Assembly: GCA_021462855.1 (NCBI GenBank)
Contig: JAJTXQ010000046.1
Coordinates: 1 to 64,000, forward strand
DNA length: 64,000 nt
Direction of reading: 5' to 3'
Source of the DNA: Dehalococcoidia bacterium
Lineage (GTDB): Bacteria; Chloroflexota; Dehalococcoidia; DSTF01; JACRBR01
The notes beneath the pieces were generated by a model. The model made no database searches. It saw only the letters and a list, made by a program, of their open reading frames with translations, and was not told the origin of the DNA. Below are positions 35,328 to 42,898 of this stretch, in pieces. How positions within the stretch are numbered: position 1 is the first letter of the stretch; every line of letters begins with the position of its first letter. The position numbers and the translations under genes are program-made.

Positions 35328-35533
35328 CCTGGCCCGCGGTGCCACCCTTCTTGCTGCCGGCGCACCGGCAACCTCTCGGAGCGATGTAACGGTCGCACCC
35401 GGCCGGGGCTACTTGCTTCGCCCCGACGGCTCCACGCCGAGTTTCCGTCCGCCGTGCCGCCGGCCTTGCACCATCGCCGGCTCGCTATCGAGGCCGCTGC
35501 GGACGTACTACTGCGCTTCTCCGCCTCGTATCG
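35300..35533 (-). ncRNA. T-box riboswitch, probable tRNA-Leu (CUC specifier)
   Basis: The hallmark AAGGGTGGCACCGCGGG is at 35349-35333 (minus strand), directly before the terminator. Stem I is visible: GTCCGC pairs with GCGGAC, the loop-E elements AGTA (left) and GAA (right) flank it, and the distal loop is GATGGTGCAAG. The codon one base after GAA is CTC (35441-35439), a Leu codon, followed by a purine as usual. When tRNA-Leu is uncharged the terminator should be disrupted and ilvB expressed. The variable base of the TGGC bulge is C, whereas a tRNA with A73 would suit T. Beyond the promoter, 35570-35632 holds nothing I can name. Confidence 0.92.
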
Positions 35534-35539
35534 CGCGGG

Positions 35540-35569
35540 AGTATAGCGAAGCCCTCACGGGGGTGTCAA
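35540..35569 (-). promoter_or_regulatory. Promoter of the ilv-leu operon
   Basis: On the minus strand a perfect TTGACA (35569-35564), an 18-bp spacer and TATACT (35545-35540) give the best sigma-70-type promoter in the window. Transcription would start near 35533, at the base of T-box stem I. Confidence 0.85.
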
Positions 35570-35632
35570 TCCGGGAAGGGGCCTGCGGGGGGCGCCGCCG
35601 CCGGCCGCCGATGTCAACGCCCGGCCTTCAGG

Positions 35633-35920
35633 CTAGTCGGCCGAGGGGAGCACCTTCGGCTGCATCAGCTCCATCTTGTCGCCGTTGTAGCGCAGGTCGC
35701 ACGCGCCGGGCTTGATGCACAGCACTTCGATCGAGCCATCGGCCGACGCGTAGCGCTTGCCGAGCGCGACTTCGCCGCCGCTGCCGCCGGCCGCGGGCGC
35801 GCCGTCTTCCTTGAGGTTCAGCGGCGTGTCGCCGTCCTGCAGTGTGCCGTCGCCACCCTTGGTGACGATCAGCTCCGCGCCGCTCATCGCCATGTACCGC
35901 TTTCCGACCTGTGCTGGCAT
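35633..35920 (-). CDS. Degenerate two-repeat desulforedoxin-like small protein
   Basis: A 95-aa protein made of two similar halves that each begin GKRY (residues 7-10 and 54-57). The first reads GKRYMAMSGAELIVTKGGDG, the layout of the small zinc/iron ribbons that normally read GKRYxCxxCGAEVxVTKGGDG. All four cysteines of the first repeat are gone, and the second keeps only two (LCIKPGACDL). It can hardly bind a metal as desulforedoxin does. It has its own promoter (35988-36016) and GGAGGAC before ATG. Function unknown. Confidence 0.7.
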   Translation of the reverse strand: MPAQVGKRYMAMSGAELIVTKGGDGTLQDGDTPLNLKEDGAPAAGGSGGEVALGKRYASADGSIEVLCIKPGACDLRYNGDKMELMQPKVLPSAD

Positions 35921-35987
35921 GTTCTGTCCTCCGCCGGTGTTGACATACGGGCGAGACGCGCCCTTGCGAACGCGTCCCGCGCGAATG

Positions 35988-36016
35988 AGTCTAGATAGCG
36001 CCTTTCAGCGCGTCAA
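35988..36016 (-). promoter_or_regulatory. Promoter of the desulforedoxin-like gene
   Basis: On the minus strand TTGACG (36016-36011), a 17-bp spacer and TAGACT (35993-35988). It begins 8 bp after the stop of the cytochrome c-cupredoxin gene, so this gene is separately transcribed. The 5' leader is about 60 bases. Confidence 0.7.
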
Positions 36017-36023
36017 GCGCCGC

Positions 36024-37235
36024 TTAGCCCGCCGGCGTGGCCTCCGCCGCGGGCGTGCCCGCCGGCGCCGGCGTCGCGTCCGTGGCCGGCGTGCCTGCGC
36101 CCGCCGCCGGCGATGCCGCGCCACCCGCGGCCGCCTCGACTGCCGTCAGCACGCCCTCCATCGCCGGGTGCACGTCGCACACGTAGTAGTAGTCGCCGGC
36201 CTCGAGCGGACCGAAGTTCAGTGTCTGCGTGGAGGGGCCCGTCTCGAGTTCGCTCATCGCGACGCTCTCGCCGCCCGGCTCCGCACCCTGGAAGAAGTGG
36301 ATGTTGTGCGGGATGCGGTTGTCGCGGTTGTCGAGCGTGATCGTAAGCGGCACCCCGGCGATGGCCGAGAGGCGGCTCTTGTCCCACGCGATGCCCTCGG
36401 CGACGATCGTCAGGGTGGCGGAGGGCACTTCCGTCGCCGATGGCGTCGGCTGCACGGGCGCGGCCGTCTGGCCGCACGCCTGCGTCACCGTCGCCGGCGG
36501 GTCCGGCGGTACCGGCGGCTTCAGCACGACCTCTTCGACCGTGTGCGCCTGCGGGCTCGTCGTGCCGATGCCGCGCTCGACCGTGGCGGTTCCGGCCTTG
36601 AGGTCGACCGCCGTCACGAGCATGATCTCGCCCTCGGCCTCGATGCGGATGCCGGGGCTGAGCAGGTCGAGCTTGTTCACCTTCACCGTCGTCGCGCTCT
36701 GCGATACTGCCTCGGTGAAGCGGAGGCCGTCCGACGCGTCGCCGTGCAACTCGAATGCGTGCACGCCCTCGATCGCGAAGTGCTTCGCTTCCTCCCAGGC
36801 CGACCCATCGGTGATGAACAGCGCGAGCTGGCGCAGCTGTTCGTCATTCATGATGCCGCCCTGGGACTGCGCCCAGACCGGCATCGCGCGGCCGACGCGG
36901 CCGCAGGTCAGCGTGTTGACCACGAGCTTGTAGGCCTGCGTGTAGGCGGCGTTGTCGACCTCGCCCTCGAGCTCCTGCCGGCCCTGGAGGTCCGGGCGGT
37001 TGAGCGGAGGCGCCGCGCGCAGCCGGTTCGATGCCGCGCCGCCTTCGCCGCTGTCGCCGTGGCACGTGCGGCAGTTCTGCGAGTACAGCCATGCGCCGCG
37101 CTCCAGCGCGTGGTTCAGCTGCTTCACCTCGGCGTCGTCCTGGCGGCCCGGGTCCCACAGCGTGTACGCGCCCGTGGCGAAGACCGAGGCGAACACCATC
37201 AGGATCATGATGACGATCTGTTTGTTCGTGTTCAT
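36024..37235 (-). CDS. Membrane-anchored cytochrome c-cupredoxin fusion of the bc complex
   Basis: A 403-aa protein with an N-terminal anchor helix (residues 7-25) and a c-type cytochrome domain carrying CRTCH at 55-59 and a likely axial Met in RAMPVWAQ. A middle beta domain (about 165-245) and a Pro/Thr linker follow. The C-terminal cupredoxin domain has copper ligands in PHNIHFF and YYVCDVHPAM, and the tail is Ala/Gly/Pro-rich. It is the last gene of the bc operon, 3 bp after the Rieske gene. It should take electrons from the Rieske centre and hold both heme and copper, replacing separate cytochrome c1/f and plastocyanin. Confidence 0.88.
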   Translation of the reverse strand: MNTNKQIVIMILMVFASVFATGAYTLWDPGRQDDAEVKQLNHALERGAWLYSQNCRTCHGDSGEGGAASNRLRAAPPLNRPDLQGRQELEGEVDNAAYTQAYKLVVNTLTCGRVGRAMPVWAQSQGGIMNDEQLRQLALFITDGSAWEEAKHFAIEGVHAFELHGDASDGLRFTEAVSQSATTVKVNKLDLLSPGIRIEAEGEIMLVTAVDLKAGTATVERGIGTTSPQAHTVEEVVLKPPVPPDPPATVTQACGQTAAPVQPTPSATEVPSATLTIVAEGIAWDKSRLSAIAGVPLTITLDNRDNRIPHNIHFFQGAEPGGESVAMSELETGPSTQTLNFGPLEAGDYYYVCDVHPAMEGVLTAVEAAAGGAASPAAGAGTPATDATPAPAGTPAAEATPAG

Positions 37236-37238
37236 ATG

Positions 37239-37907
37239 CTAGCCCGGCAACACTCCCCGCTCGCCGTTGTTGACGCCGCCGGGCGTGATGTCCCCCGTGT
37301 CGACGGTGATGTTCCCGTTGTCGTCGATCGACAGCGCCATCGTGTCCATCGACCGTGGCGCGGGGCCGAACACGCGGACGCCTGCGTCGCTGTACGTCGA
37401 GCCGTGGCACGGGCACAGGAACCAGCCGGCGTATTTCTCGCCGTTGCGCGGGTCATCGCGCGAGAAGTCGGCGCGGAACGGCACCGTGCAGCCGAGGTGC
37501 GGGCACTTCTGGTAGAGGGCGAGGATCGCGCCTTCCTGTCCGCCGTTGCGGCGGGCCTGTTCGGCGTCGAGCCGCACCAGCCACGTCTTCGCTTCCACGA
37601 TCTGCAGCTTCTTCCCCGGCTCGAGCGCGCTGATGTTGCCGACGAGGATCTTGCCGCCGAACCCCGTGACGCCGCGCGGCCAGAGCGAGTTCAGGATCGT
37701 CGCGCCAATGCCGGCAAGCATCGCGCCCATTCCCGACCAGAAGGCGATGCGCATGACGCCGCGGCGCGACACCTGCGGCAGCGCCGGACCGACAGGCGCC
37801 GGCGGCGCAAGGACGACCGCGTGGCCGCCGGCGGCGGAGACGGCCCCGCCTGAGCGCACTACCGGCGTTTTGCTCTCTGTCTGTGCTTCGTCCTGCTCGT
37901 CAGCCAT
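37239..37907 (-). CDS. Rieske iron-sulfur protein
   Basis: A 222-aa Rieske protein. A long Ala/Pro-rich cytoplasmic N-terminus leads to SRRGVMRIAFWSGMG, a twin-Arg-like export/anchor segment, with one transmembrane helix (about 52-75). The 2Fe-2S ligands are in CPHLGC (Cys135, His137) and CPCHGS (Cys165, His168), with Cys140 and Cys167 forming the disulfide. It oxidises quinol at the outer side of the bc complex. I start at 37907, overlapping the cytochrome b gene's stop by 8 bp, with GAGGGAC upstream. Confidence 0.95.
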   Translation of the reverse strand: MADEQDEAQTESKTPVVRSGGAVSAAGGHAVVLAPPAPVGPALPQVSRRGVMRIAFWSGMGAMLAGIGATILNSLWPRGVTGFGGKILVGNISALEPGKKLQIVEAKTWLVRLDAEQARRNGGQEGAILALYQKCPHLGCTVPFRADFSRDDPRNGEKYAGWFLCPCHGSTYSDAGVRVFGPAPRSMDTMALSIDDNGNITVDTGDITPGGVNNGERGVLPG

Positions 37908-39021
37908 GTCCCTCTGCCCCGCGCCCCCTGTCCGCGAAGACCAGCGGCGTCTCCGGTGGCGGCGCATACCGCTGGATCGACGGGTTGTTCTCGAGGTTTG
38001 GCACCTTCCAGAACGGCACCAGGTTCTGACCCTTGCCCCGGAAGGCCACACCGACGATCGTCAGCGCGAAGTACACGAGGATGAACCCGGTGAACAGCGC
38101 GATCATCGCGTCGCGCACGGTGTGCGCCCAGCCCAGCTTCATCAGGACCCAGATCATCAGCGCCGGCAGCCCGACCATGACGATGATCGGGACGACGTAT
38201 TCCGCGGTGATCGCCGGGATGTCGAGGTGACCGTCGTACGGGTACAGGCGGCGCAGCCAACCGGGCATCCAGCCCGGGTCGCCCCAGTTCCAGATCCATG
38301 TGCCGTTGAGCGGCAGCGGCACTTCCTTGAAGTCCCGCGGCCAGTCGAGGTGCCCGTCGGTGCCCGATCCGGGCTGGAACGGGACCGGCATGCTCCATTG
38401 CCAGTTGTCGCGGATGGCGATGCGGTTGTCGAGGAACACGAAGTCCCAGATCACGCGCAGGAAGTTGCCGCCGGGCCAGTCCTCGAAGAACAACGCCCCC
38501 TTGTGGCCGGGCCACTCCCAGCGCGTGTCGCTGCCCCAGAGCATCGGCAGCCGCTCGTAGATGCGCGCGTGGCTCGAGTTGTCCCAGAGGATGAGCCAGA
38601 CCGTCCACACCGACGCCCACACCAGCGAGAAGACCGTGATGCGGATGGCGTTCGGCGTAGCGAACCAGCCGCCCTGCCCGTCGTTGCTGCGGTCGACGTA
38701 CGGGATGACCATGAGCCCGATCAGCAGCACCGTCGGAACAATGACGCCGGCGAGGCCCGCGTCCATGTGCAGGAGCAGTTCCTGCAGGTTCATGAAGTAC
38801 CACGGCGCCTTCGACGGGTTCGGCGTGATGTTCGAGTTGGCGATGTTCAGCAGCGGCGCGTTGATGAACGTCGAGAGGATGACGAACGTGAGCGTGAACA
38901 GCACTGCCGCGATGAACTCGATGAAGACCAGGTCTGGCCAGACGAGCAGCTCCTGTTCGCGCTCGCGCTTCTGGCGCACGCTCTCCCTGGTGGCGCCTGC
39001 ACCTTGCGTCGCTACCGCCAT
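37900..39021 (-). CDS. Cytochrome b C-terminal subunit (subunit IV-like, extended)
   Basis: A 373-aa membrane protein corresponding to the C-terminal half of cytochrome b. The quinol-site motif that reads PEWY in mitochondrial and b6f complexes is KAPWYF here, in NPSKAPWYFMNLQELLLHM near residue 70. That variant is known in many menaquinol-oxidising complexes. Further helices lie at about 35-55, 90-110, 130-150, 285-305 and 315-340. A hydrophilic, Trp-rich insert of roughly 130 residues (155-280) is much longer than in PetD. It starts 18 bp after the cytochrome b gene. Confidence 0.9.
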   Translation of the reverse strand: MAVATQGAGATRESVRQKREREQELLVWPDLVFIEFIAAVLFTLTFVILSTFINAPLLNIANSNITPNPSKAPWYFMNLQELLLHMDAGLAGVIVPTVLLIGLMVIPYVDRSNDGQGGWFATPNAIRITVFSLVWASVWTVWLILWDNSSHARIYERLPMLWGSDTRWEWPGHKGALFFEDWPGGNFLRVIWDFVFLDNRIAIRDNWQWSMPVPFQPGSGTDGHLDWPRDFKEVPLPLNGTWIWNWGDPGWMPGWLRRLYPYDGHLDIPAITAEYVVPIIVMVGLPALMIWVLMKLGWAHTVRDAMIALFTGFILVYFALTIVGVAFRGKGQNLVPFWKVPNLENNPSIQRYAPPPETPLVFADRGRGAEGHG

Positions 39022-39039
39022 GGTGTTCGTGCCTCCAAC

Positions 39040-39795
39040 TTAGAGCGGGCGCGCCAGGCCGCCATCACGCCGGATCCGCCAGAAGTGGACCGACATGAAG
39101 ATCGCGGCCAGCAGCGGCAGCGCGATGACGTGCAGCGTGTAGAACCGGATGAGCGCGTTCGGGCCGACCTCGAACCCGCCGATGAGCACGAAACGCGACT
39201 CGCCGCCAAGCACCGGCGCCGACCCGGCGATGTTCGTGCCGACCGTGATCGCCCACAGCGCCAGCTGGTCCCACGGCAACAGGTAGCCGGCGAAGGAGAG
39301 CAGCAGCGTCAGCACCAGCAGGATCACGCCGACGACCCAGTTGAACTCGCGTGGCGGCTTGTACGCGCCCATGTAGAACACGCGCATCATGTGCAGCAGC
39401 ACGGTCAGCACCATGCCGTGCGCCATCCACCGGTGCAGGTTGCGGATCAGCATGCCGAACTGCACGTTCGTCTCCAGCGCGGCGATGTCCGTGTACGCGC
39501 GGTCGACCGACGGCACGTAGTAGAACATCAGCATCACGCCGGTGACCGTGAGGCCGAGGAACATGAAGAAGCTGAGCCCGCCGAGGCAGTACGTGTGCGT
39601 GATCTTGACGTGCGTCTTGTGGATGCGCGTCGGGTGCAGGTGCAGGAAGACGCTGGTGGCGATGGCGAGCATCTGGTTGCGCGGCGTGTTCGGGTAGCCC
39701 GAACGAAAGATCGACTGCCAGATGTAGTTGTGGAACAGCTTGTCGTAGATGAACTCGCCGAAGCCGGGGCTCCGTGGCTGCTCCGTCCTCGCCAT
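39040..39795 (-). CDS. petB: Cytochrome b, b6-type N-terminal subunit with heme-ci cysteine
   Basis: A 251-aa four-helix cytochrome b. The heme bL/bH ligands are His121/His135 (14 apart) and His222/His237 (15 apart), the spacing of cytochrome b6. Cys70 in THTYCLGG aligns with the cysteine of IFYCLGG in cytochrome b6, which binds heme ci (cn) covalently. The helix-C surface [11 protein letters not shown] is also b6-like. The start follows GGGAGGTAAGGA. Together with the downstream subunits it forms a split b/subunit-IV bc complex that probably oxidises menaquinol. Confidence 0.93.
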   Translation of the reverse strand: MARTEQPRSPGFGEFIYDKLFHNYIWQSIFRSGYPNTPRNQMLAIATSVFLHLHPTRIHKTHVKITHTYCLGGLSFFMFLGLTVTGVMLMFYYVPSVDRAYTDIAALETNVQFGMLIRNLHRWMAHGMVLTVLLHMMRVFYMGAYKPPREFNWVVGVILLVLTLLLSFAGYLLPWDQLALWAITVGTNIAGSAPVLGGESRFVLIGGFEVGPNALIRFYTLHVIALPLLAAIFMSVHFWRIRRDGGLARPL

Positions 39796-39806
39796 TCCTT
39801 ACCTCC

Positions 39807-39941
39807 CTACCGCTGCCACCAGGCGCCGAAGGCGACCATGAGCGCGAACGAGAATGCCATCGTCAGGATGACGAAGACGAGTTCTTCGTAGTCTTTACCA
39901 ACGTATCCGGCGAAGAGGAGCGTGTCGACTGGCACTGACAT
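39807..39941 (-). CDS. 44-aa single-helix membrane peptide leading the bc operon
   Basis: A short ORF from ATG 39941 (GGAG 5 bases upstream) to TAG at 39807. The peptide begins MSVPVDTLLFAGYVGKDYEE, followed by one hydrophobic helix (about residues 22-40) and a WWQR end. It lies 11 bp before the cytochrome b gene and shares its promoter. It resembles in size the small single-helix subunits of b6f and cbb3 complexes, but I see no direct homology. A structural or assembly subunit is likely. Confidence 0.65.
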   Translation of the reverse strand: MSVPVDTLLFAGYVGKDYEELVFVILTMAFSFALMVAFGAWWQR

Positions 39942-40025
39942 GTTGCTCCGACACGTCCTCCGGCGCGGTACGGCGAGCCCCCACAGGGAGCGCCCGGGCC
40001 GATTGTGAAATCCGTGTCAGACGGG

Positions 40026-40054
40026 AATCTAACACCGGCCCTATCCAGTGTCAA
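40026..40054 (-). promoter_or_regulatory. Promoter of the bc-complex operon
   Basis: On the minus strand TTGACA (40054-40049), a 17-bp spacer and TAGATT (40031-40026). Transcription would start near 40019, giving a leader of about 78 bases before the 44-aa ORF. The wider gap 39942-40142 holds nothing else clear. Confidence 0.75.
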
Positions 40055-40142
40055 GGCAACTTGAACGTGCCACAACGGGCGTCGCGGCAGCGTGTCCGTG
40101 CGCCCGGTCGCCGTGTCAATCGCGCGACGTTAGCACACGCCC

Positions 40143-41150
40143 TTAGCTAAGCAAGCGCTCAATGATGCGGCCCATCTCCTCCGGCGTGCGGCCGGGCATG
40201 CTGATGATCGGCAGGTCGACGCCGAGCGCCCGCCGCTCGTCGAGCGCTTCACGGCATTGGTCCGCCGTCCCCACGACTGCCGTTTCATCGAGCATGCGGT
40301 CGGAGACGGCCGCGGCGGCGCCGCGGGCGTCGCGGGTCGCCCACGCCTCGCGGATCTTCGCCACCTCGTCTTCGAAGCCGTTCCGCTGCAACATCTCGTA
40401 GTAGTACGTGCCCATGCGGCCGACGTAGAACGCGATCGGCGCGCGCGCCTGCGCCCGCGCCGTCTCCGCATCCGGCGATTCCGTGACAATCGTCGTCAGC
40501 GCCGGCGCGACCGTAATGTCGGCGCGTGTCTTGCCGGCCTTCTTCGCGCCGCGCATCAGCGTTTCGATGCCCTCGGCGAACTTGTTCTTCGACCAGTACA
40601 ACGGGATCCACCCATCCGCGATCTCGCCGGTCTGTTCCATGCTCTTTGGCGTGATCGATGCGATGTACGTCGGGATGTGGTCGCGATGCGGCGTGAACTG
40701 CATCGTGAACCCGCGTTCCAGCTTGAAGATCTTGCCGTCGTACACCAGCTTCTGCTGCCTCATGATCATGTTGATGATCTCGATGCACTCGCGCAGCCGC
40801 GTCGCCGGGCGATCGAATTTCACGCCGTGCCAGTGCTCGATCACGTTCGCGCCCGAGCTGCCGAGCCCGATGATCGCACGCCCGCCGGACAGGTCGTCGA
40901 GCGTGCCGAACGTCATCGCCAGCACCGCCGGCGTGCGGCTGTAGACGTTGACGATCGCCGTGCCGAGCTGGATCTTCTTCGTGACGAGCGCCAGGTGCGT
41001 CAGCATGCTGAACGCGTCGCGTCCCCACGCCTCGGCGACCCACACCGACTCGACGCCGAGGTCGTCGGCGATCTGCACGCGCTTCACCACGTCCTCGCGC
41101 TCCGAGGGGCTCCCGGCGAACCCGATCTGCAGTCCCAGGCGTTTCGTCAT
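40143..41150 (-). CDS. LLM-class F420-dependent oxidoreductase
   Basis: A 335-aa luciferase-like protein. SVWVAEAWGRDAFSML (residues 35-50) and LSGGRAIIGLGSSGANVIEHWHG (about 88-110) closely parallel the protein at 20195-21220, so the two are paralogues. F420 is the probable cofactor given cofG-cofH. The gene stands alone between the bc promoter and the divergent nagB-like gene, with GGAGTGGC before ATG. Substrate unknown. Confidence 0.87.
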   Translation of the reverse strand: MTKRLGLQIGFAGSPSEREDVVKRVQIADDLGVESVWVAEAWGRDAFSMLTHLALVTKKIQLGTAIVNVYSRTPAVLAMTFGTLDDLSGGRAIIGLGSSGANVIEHWHGVKFDRPATRLRECIEIINMIMRQQKLVYDGKIFKLERGFTMQFTPHRDHIPTYIASITPKSMEQTGEIADGWIPLYWSKNKFAEGIETLMRGAKKAGKTRADITVAPALTTIVTESPDAETARAQARAPIAFYVGRMGTYYYEMLQRNGFEDEVAKIREAWATRDARGAAAAVSDRMLDETAVVGTADQCREALDERRALGVDLPIISMPGRTPEEMGRIIERLLS

Positions 41151-41230
41151 GCCACTCCTCCGTTCGTTGCCGCCGCATGATCGGCGCGCGGCGCATTACG
41201 GTCAACGAACGCGCGATGTAGCATGCCGCC

Positions 41231-41944
41231 GTGCGCATCGAGATCCTGCCGGACGACATCGCGCTCGCCGCGCGCGCGGCCGGCGTGATCTGCGGCGCCG
41301 GCCCGCGAGCGCACATTGGCCTGCCGACCGGCGGCACGCCGGTCCGCGCATACGCCGAGCTCGCACGCCGCGCCGCCGCCGGGGACTGCGACCTGTCCGG
41401 CGTCACGGCATGGGCGGTCGATGAGTTCGCGGGTGTCCCCGCAGGGACACGCGGCACGAACGCCGCGTTCTTCGCCCGTCACATCGCGTTCCCGCTGCGC
41501 GCGCTGCACCTGCCCGATGCCGGCGCCGCCGACGCGGCGGCCGAGGCCGCCGCCTTCGCCAGCCGCCTGCGCGACGCCGGCGGGCTCGACCTTTGCGTGC
41601 TCGGCATCGGCGTGAACGGCCACATCGCCTTCAATGAACCGGGGGCGCCAGCGGATGCGCAGGCGCGCGCCGTCGACCTGGCGCCGGAGTCGCGCGCGGC
41701 GCACGCGGCCGCGTTCGGGTCGCTCGATGCGGTGCCTGAACGAGGCATGACGCTCGGGATCGCCGACATCCTCGCTGCGCGCGCGATCCTCGCGCTTGCC
41801 TCGGGCGCGGCGAAGGCGGAGATCGTGCGCCGCGCGATCGAAGGTGCGCCGTCGGCCGCCGTGCCCGCTTCGTGGCTGCAGCGCCACGGCAACGTCACCT
41901 GGCTGCTCGACGAGGCCGCTGCCGCGTCGCTCGCGCGCCGCTAA
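41231..41944 (+). CDS. nagB: Glucosamine-6-phosphate deaminase-like protein (NagB family)
   Basis: A 237-aa NagB/6-phosphogluconolactonase-family sugar isomerase. The signature LGIGVNGHIAFNEPG (residues 131-145) is intact, as are the phosphate-binding GLPTGGTP near 37 and AVDEFAG near 66. It would convert glucosamine-6-phosphate to fructose-6-phosphate and ammonia. It starts at GTG 41231 without a strong ribosome binding site, 80 bp from the divergent LLM gene. No nagA or PTS gene is nearby. The stop overlaps the convergent EamA gene. Confidence 0.88.
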   Translation: MRIEILPDDIALAARAAGVICGAGPRAHIGLPTGGTPVRAYAELARRAAAGDCDLSGVTAWAVDEFAGVPAGTRGTNAAFFARHIAFPLRALHLPDAGAADAAAEAAAFASRLRDAGGLDLCVLGIGVNGHIAFNEPGAPADAQARAVDLAPESRAAHAAAFGSLDAVPERGMTLGIADILAARAILALASGAAKAEIVRRAIEGAPSAAVPASWLQRHGNVTWLLDEAAAASLARR

Positions 41945-42852
41945 CCGCCGGCCGCCGGAGCCTCGCTTCGCGGCGCGCGCGTGAGCCACGCCCGCGCCGA
42001 CCCGTTTACGGCCATCATCCCGCCAACGATCAACGCGAGCCCCAGCAGCAGCGACAGCCCGATGTCCTCGCCGAGCACGAGCCAGCCGAGCAGCGTCGCC
42101 ACCACCGGGATCAGGTAGCTGACGATCGCGACGTTCGTCGCCGGCATGCGCTGGATGAGGGAGAAGAAGAGGATGTACGCCGCCGCCGACGAGAACAGCC
42201 CGAGGCCGGCGAGCGCCGTCCACGCGCTTGCCGGCGCGCCGCCGTCCGGCACGCCTTCGAACAGCAGCGCGAGCGGCGCCGCCACGACCGCCCCGATGGC
42301 AATCTGCCCCCACGCCAGCGCCACCGGCTCGCCGCGCAACCACTCCCGCGAGATGATCGTGCCCAGCGCGTAGCACAGCGACGCCGCCACGACGGCGAGC
42401 TCGCCCAGCGCGCTCGAGCTCGTCACATCGTCCAGGCTCGGGCCGATGAGCACGGCCGCGCCGATGAAGCCGACGACGACGCCGGCGCCCTTCTCCGGCG
42501 TCGGCGCCTCCGCGCCCATCGCGGCGGCGATGACGAACGTGATCAGCGGCATCGTCGCGATCAGCGTGGCGGCGAGGCTGCTTTCGATGTGCTGCTGCGC
42601 CCACGTGATCAACGTGAACGGCGCCACGTTGTTGACGACGGCGATCACCACGAGCAACGCCCAATTCGAGCGGGCCGGCAGCGATCGCCCCGTCATCAGC
42701 AGCACCGTGCTCAGCGCCAGGCCCGCGATCGCCAGCCGCCCGGCGACGACGGTGAACGGCTCGAATCCTTCGACCACGTAGTCGTTCATCAGGAATGCCG
42801 AGCCCCAGAGCAGGCTCAGCAGAAGCAGCGTCAGCATGTCAAGTGGTTTCAT
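41941..42852 (-). CDS. EamA/DMT-family transporter
   Basis: A 303-aa ten-helix permease with two EamA halves; the N-terminal half starts LLSLLWGSAFLMN and the second SALGELAVVAASLCYALGTI. Members export amino acids, nucleosides or metabolites. I start at 42852 (MKPLDMLTLLLL), where the first helix begins; the longer frame upstream overlaps divergent thiE. Ribosome binding site weak. Substrate unknown. Confidence 0.88.
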   Translation of the reverse strand: MKPLDMLTLLLLSLLWGSAFLMNDYVVEGFEPFTVVAGRLAIAGLALSTVLLMTGRSLPARSNWALLVVIAVVNNVAPFTLITWAQQHIESSLAATLIATMPLITFVIAAAMGAEAPTPEKGAGVVVGFIGAAVLIGPSLDDVTSSSALGELAVVAASLCYALGTIISREWLRGEPVALAWGQIAIGAVVAAPLALLFEGVPDGGAPASAWTALAGLGLFSSAAAYILFFSLIQRMPATNVAIVSYLIPVVATLLGWLVLGEDIGLSLLLGLALIVGGMMAVNGSARAWLTRAPRSEAPAAGG

Positions 42853-42898
42853 CGCAGGTGCGTGGTCCCGGGATCGCGCGGCCGTATGATGCAGCAGC

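Noticed and set aside
40105-40120. Second TTGACA on the minus strand upstream of the bc operon
   Set aside because: The sequence 16-18 bp downstream is GC-only and cannot serve as -10. The promoter at 40026-40054 is far better.
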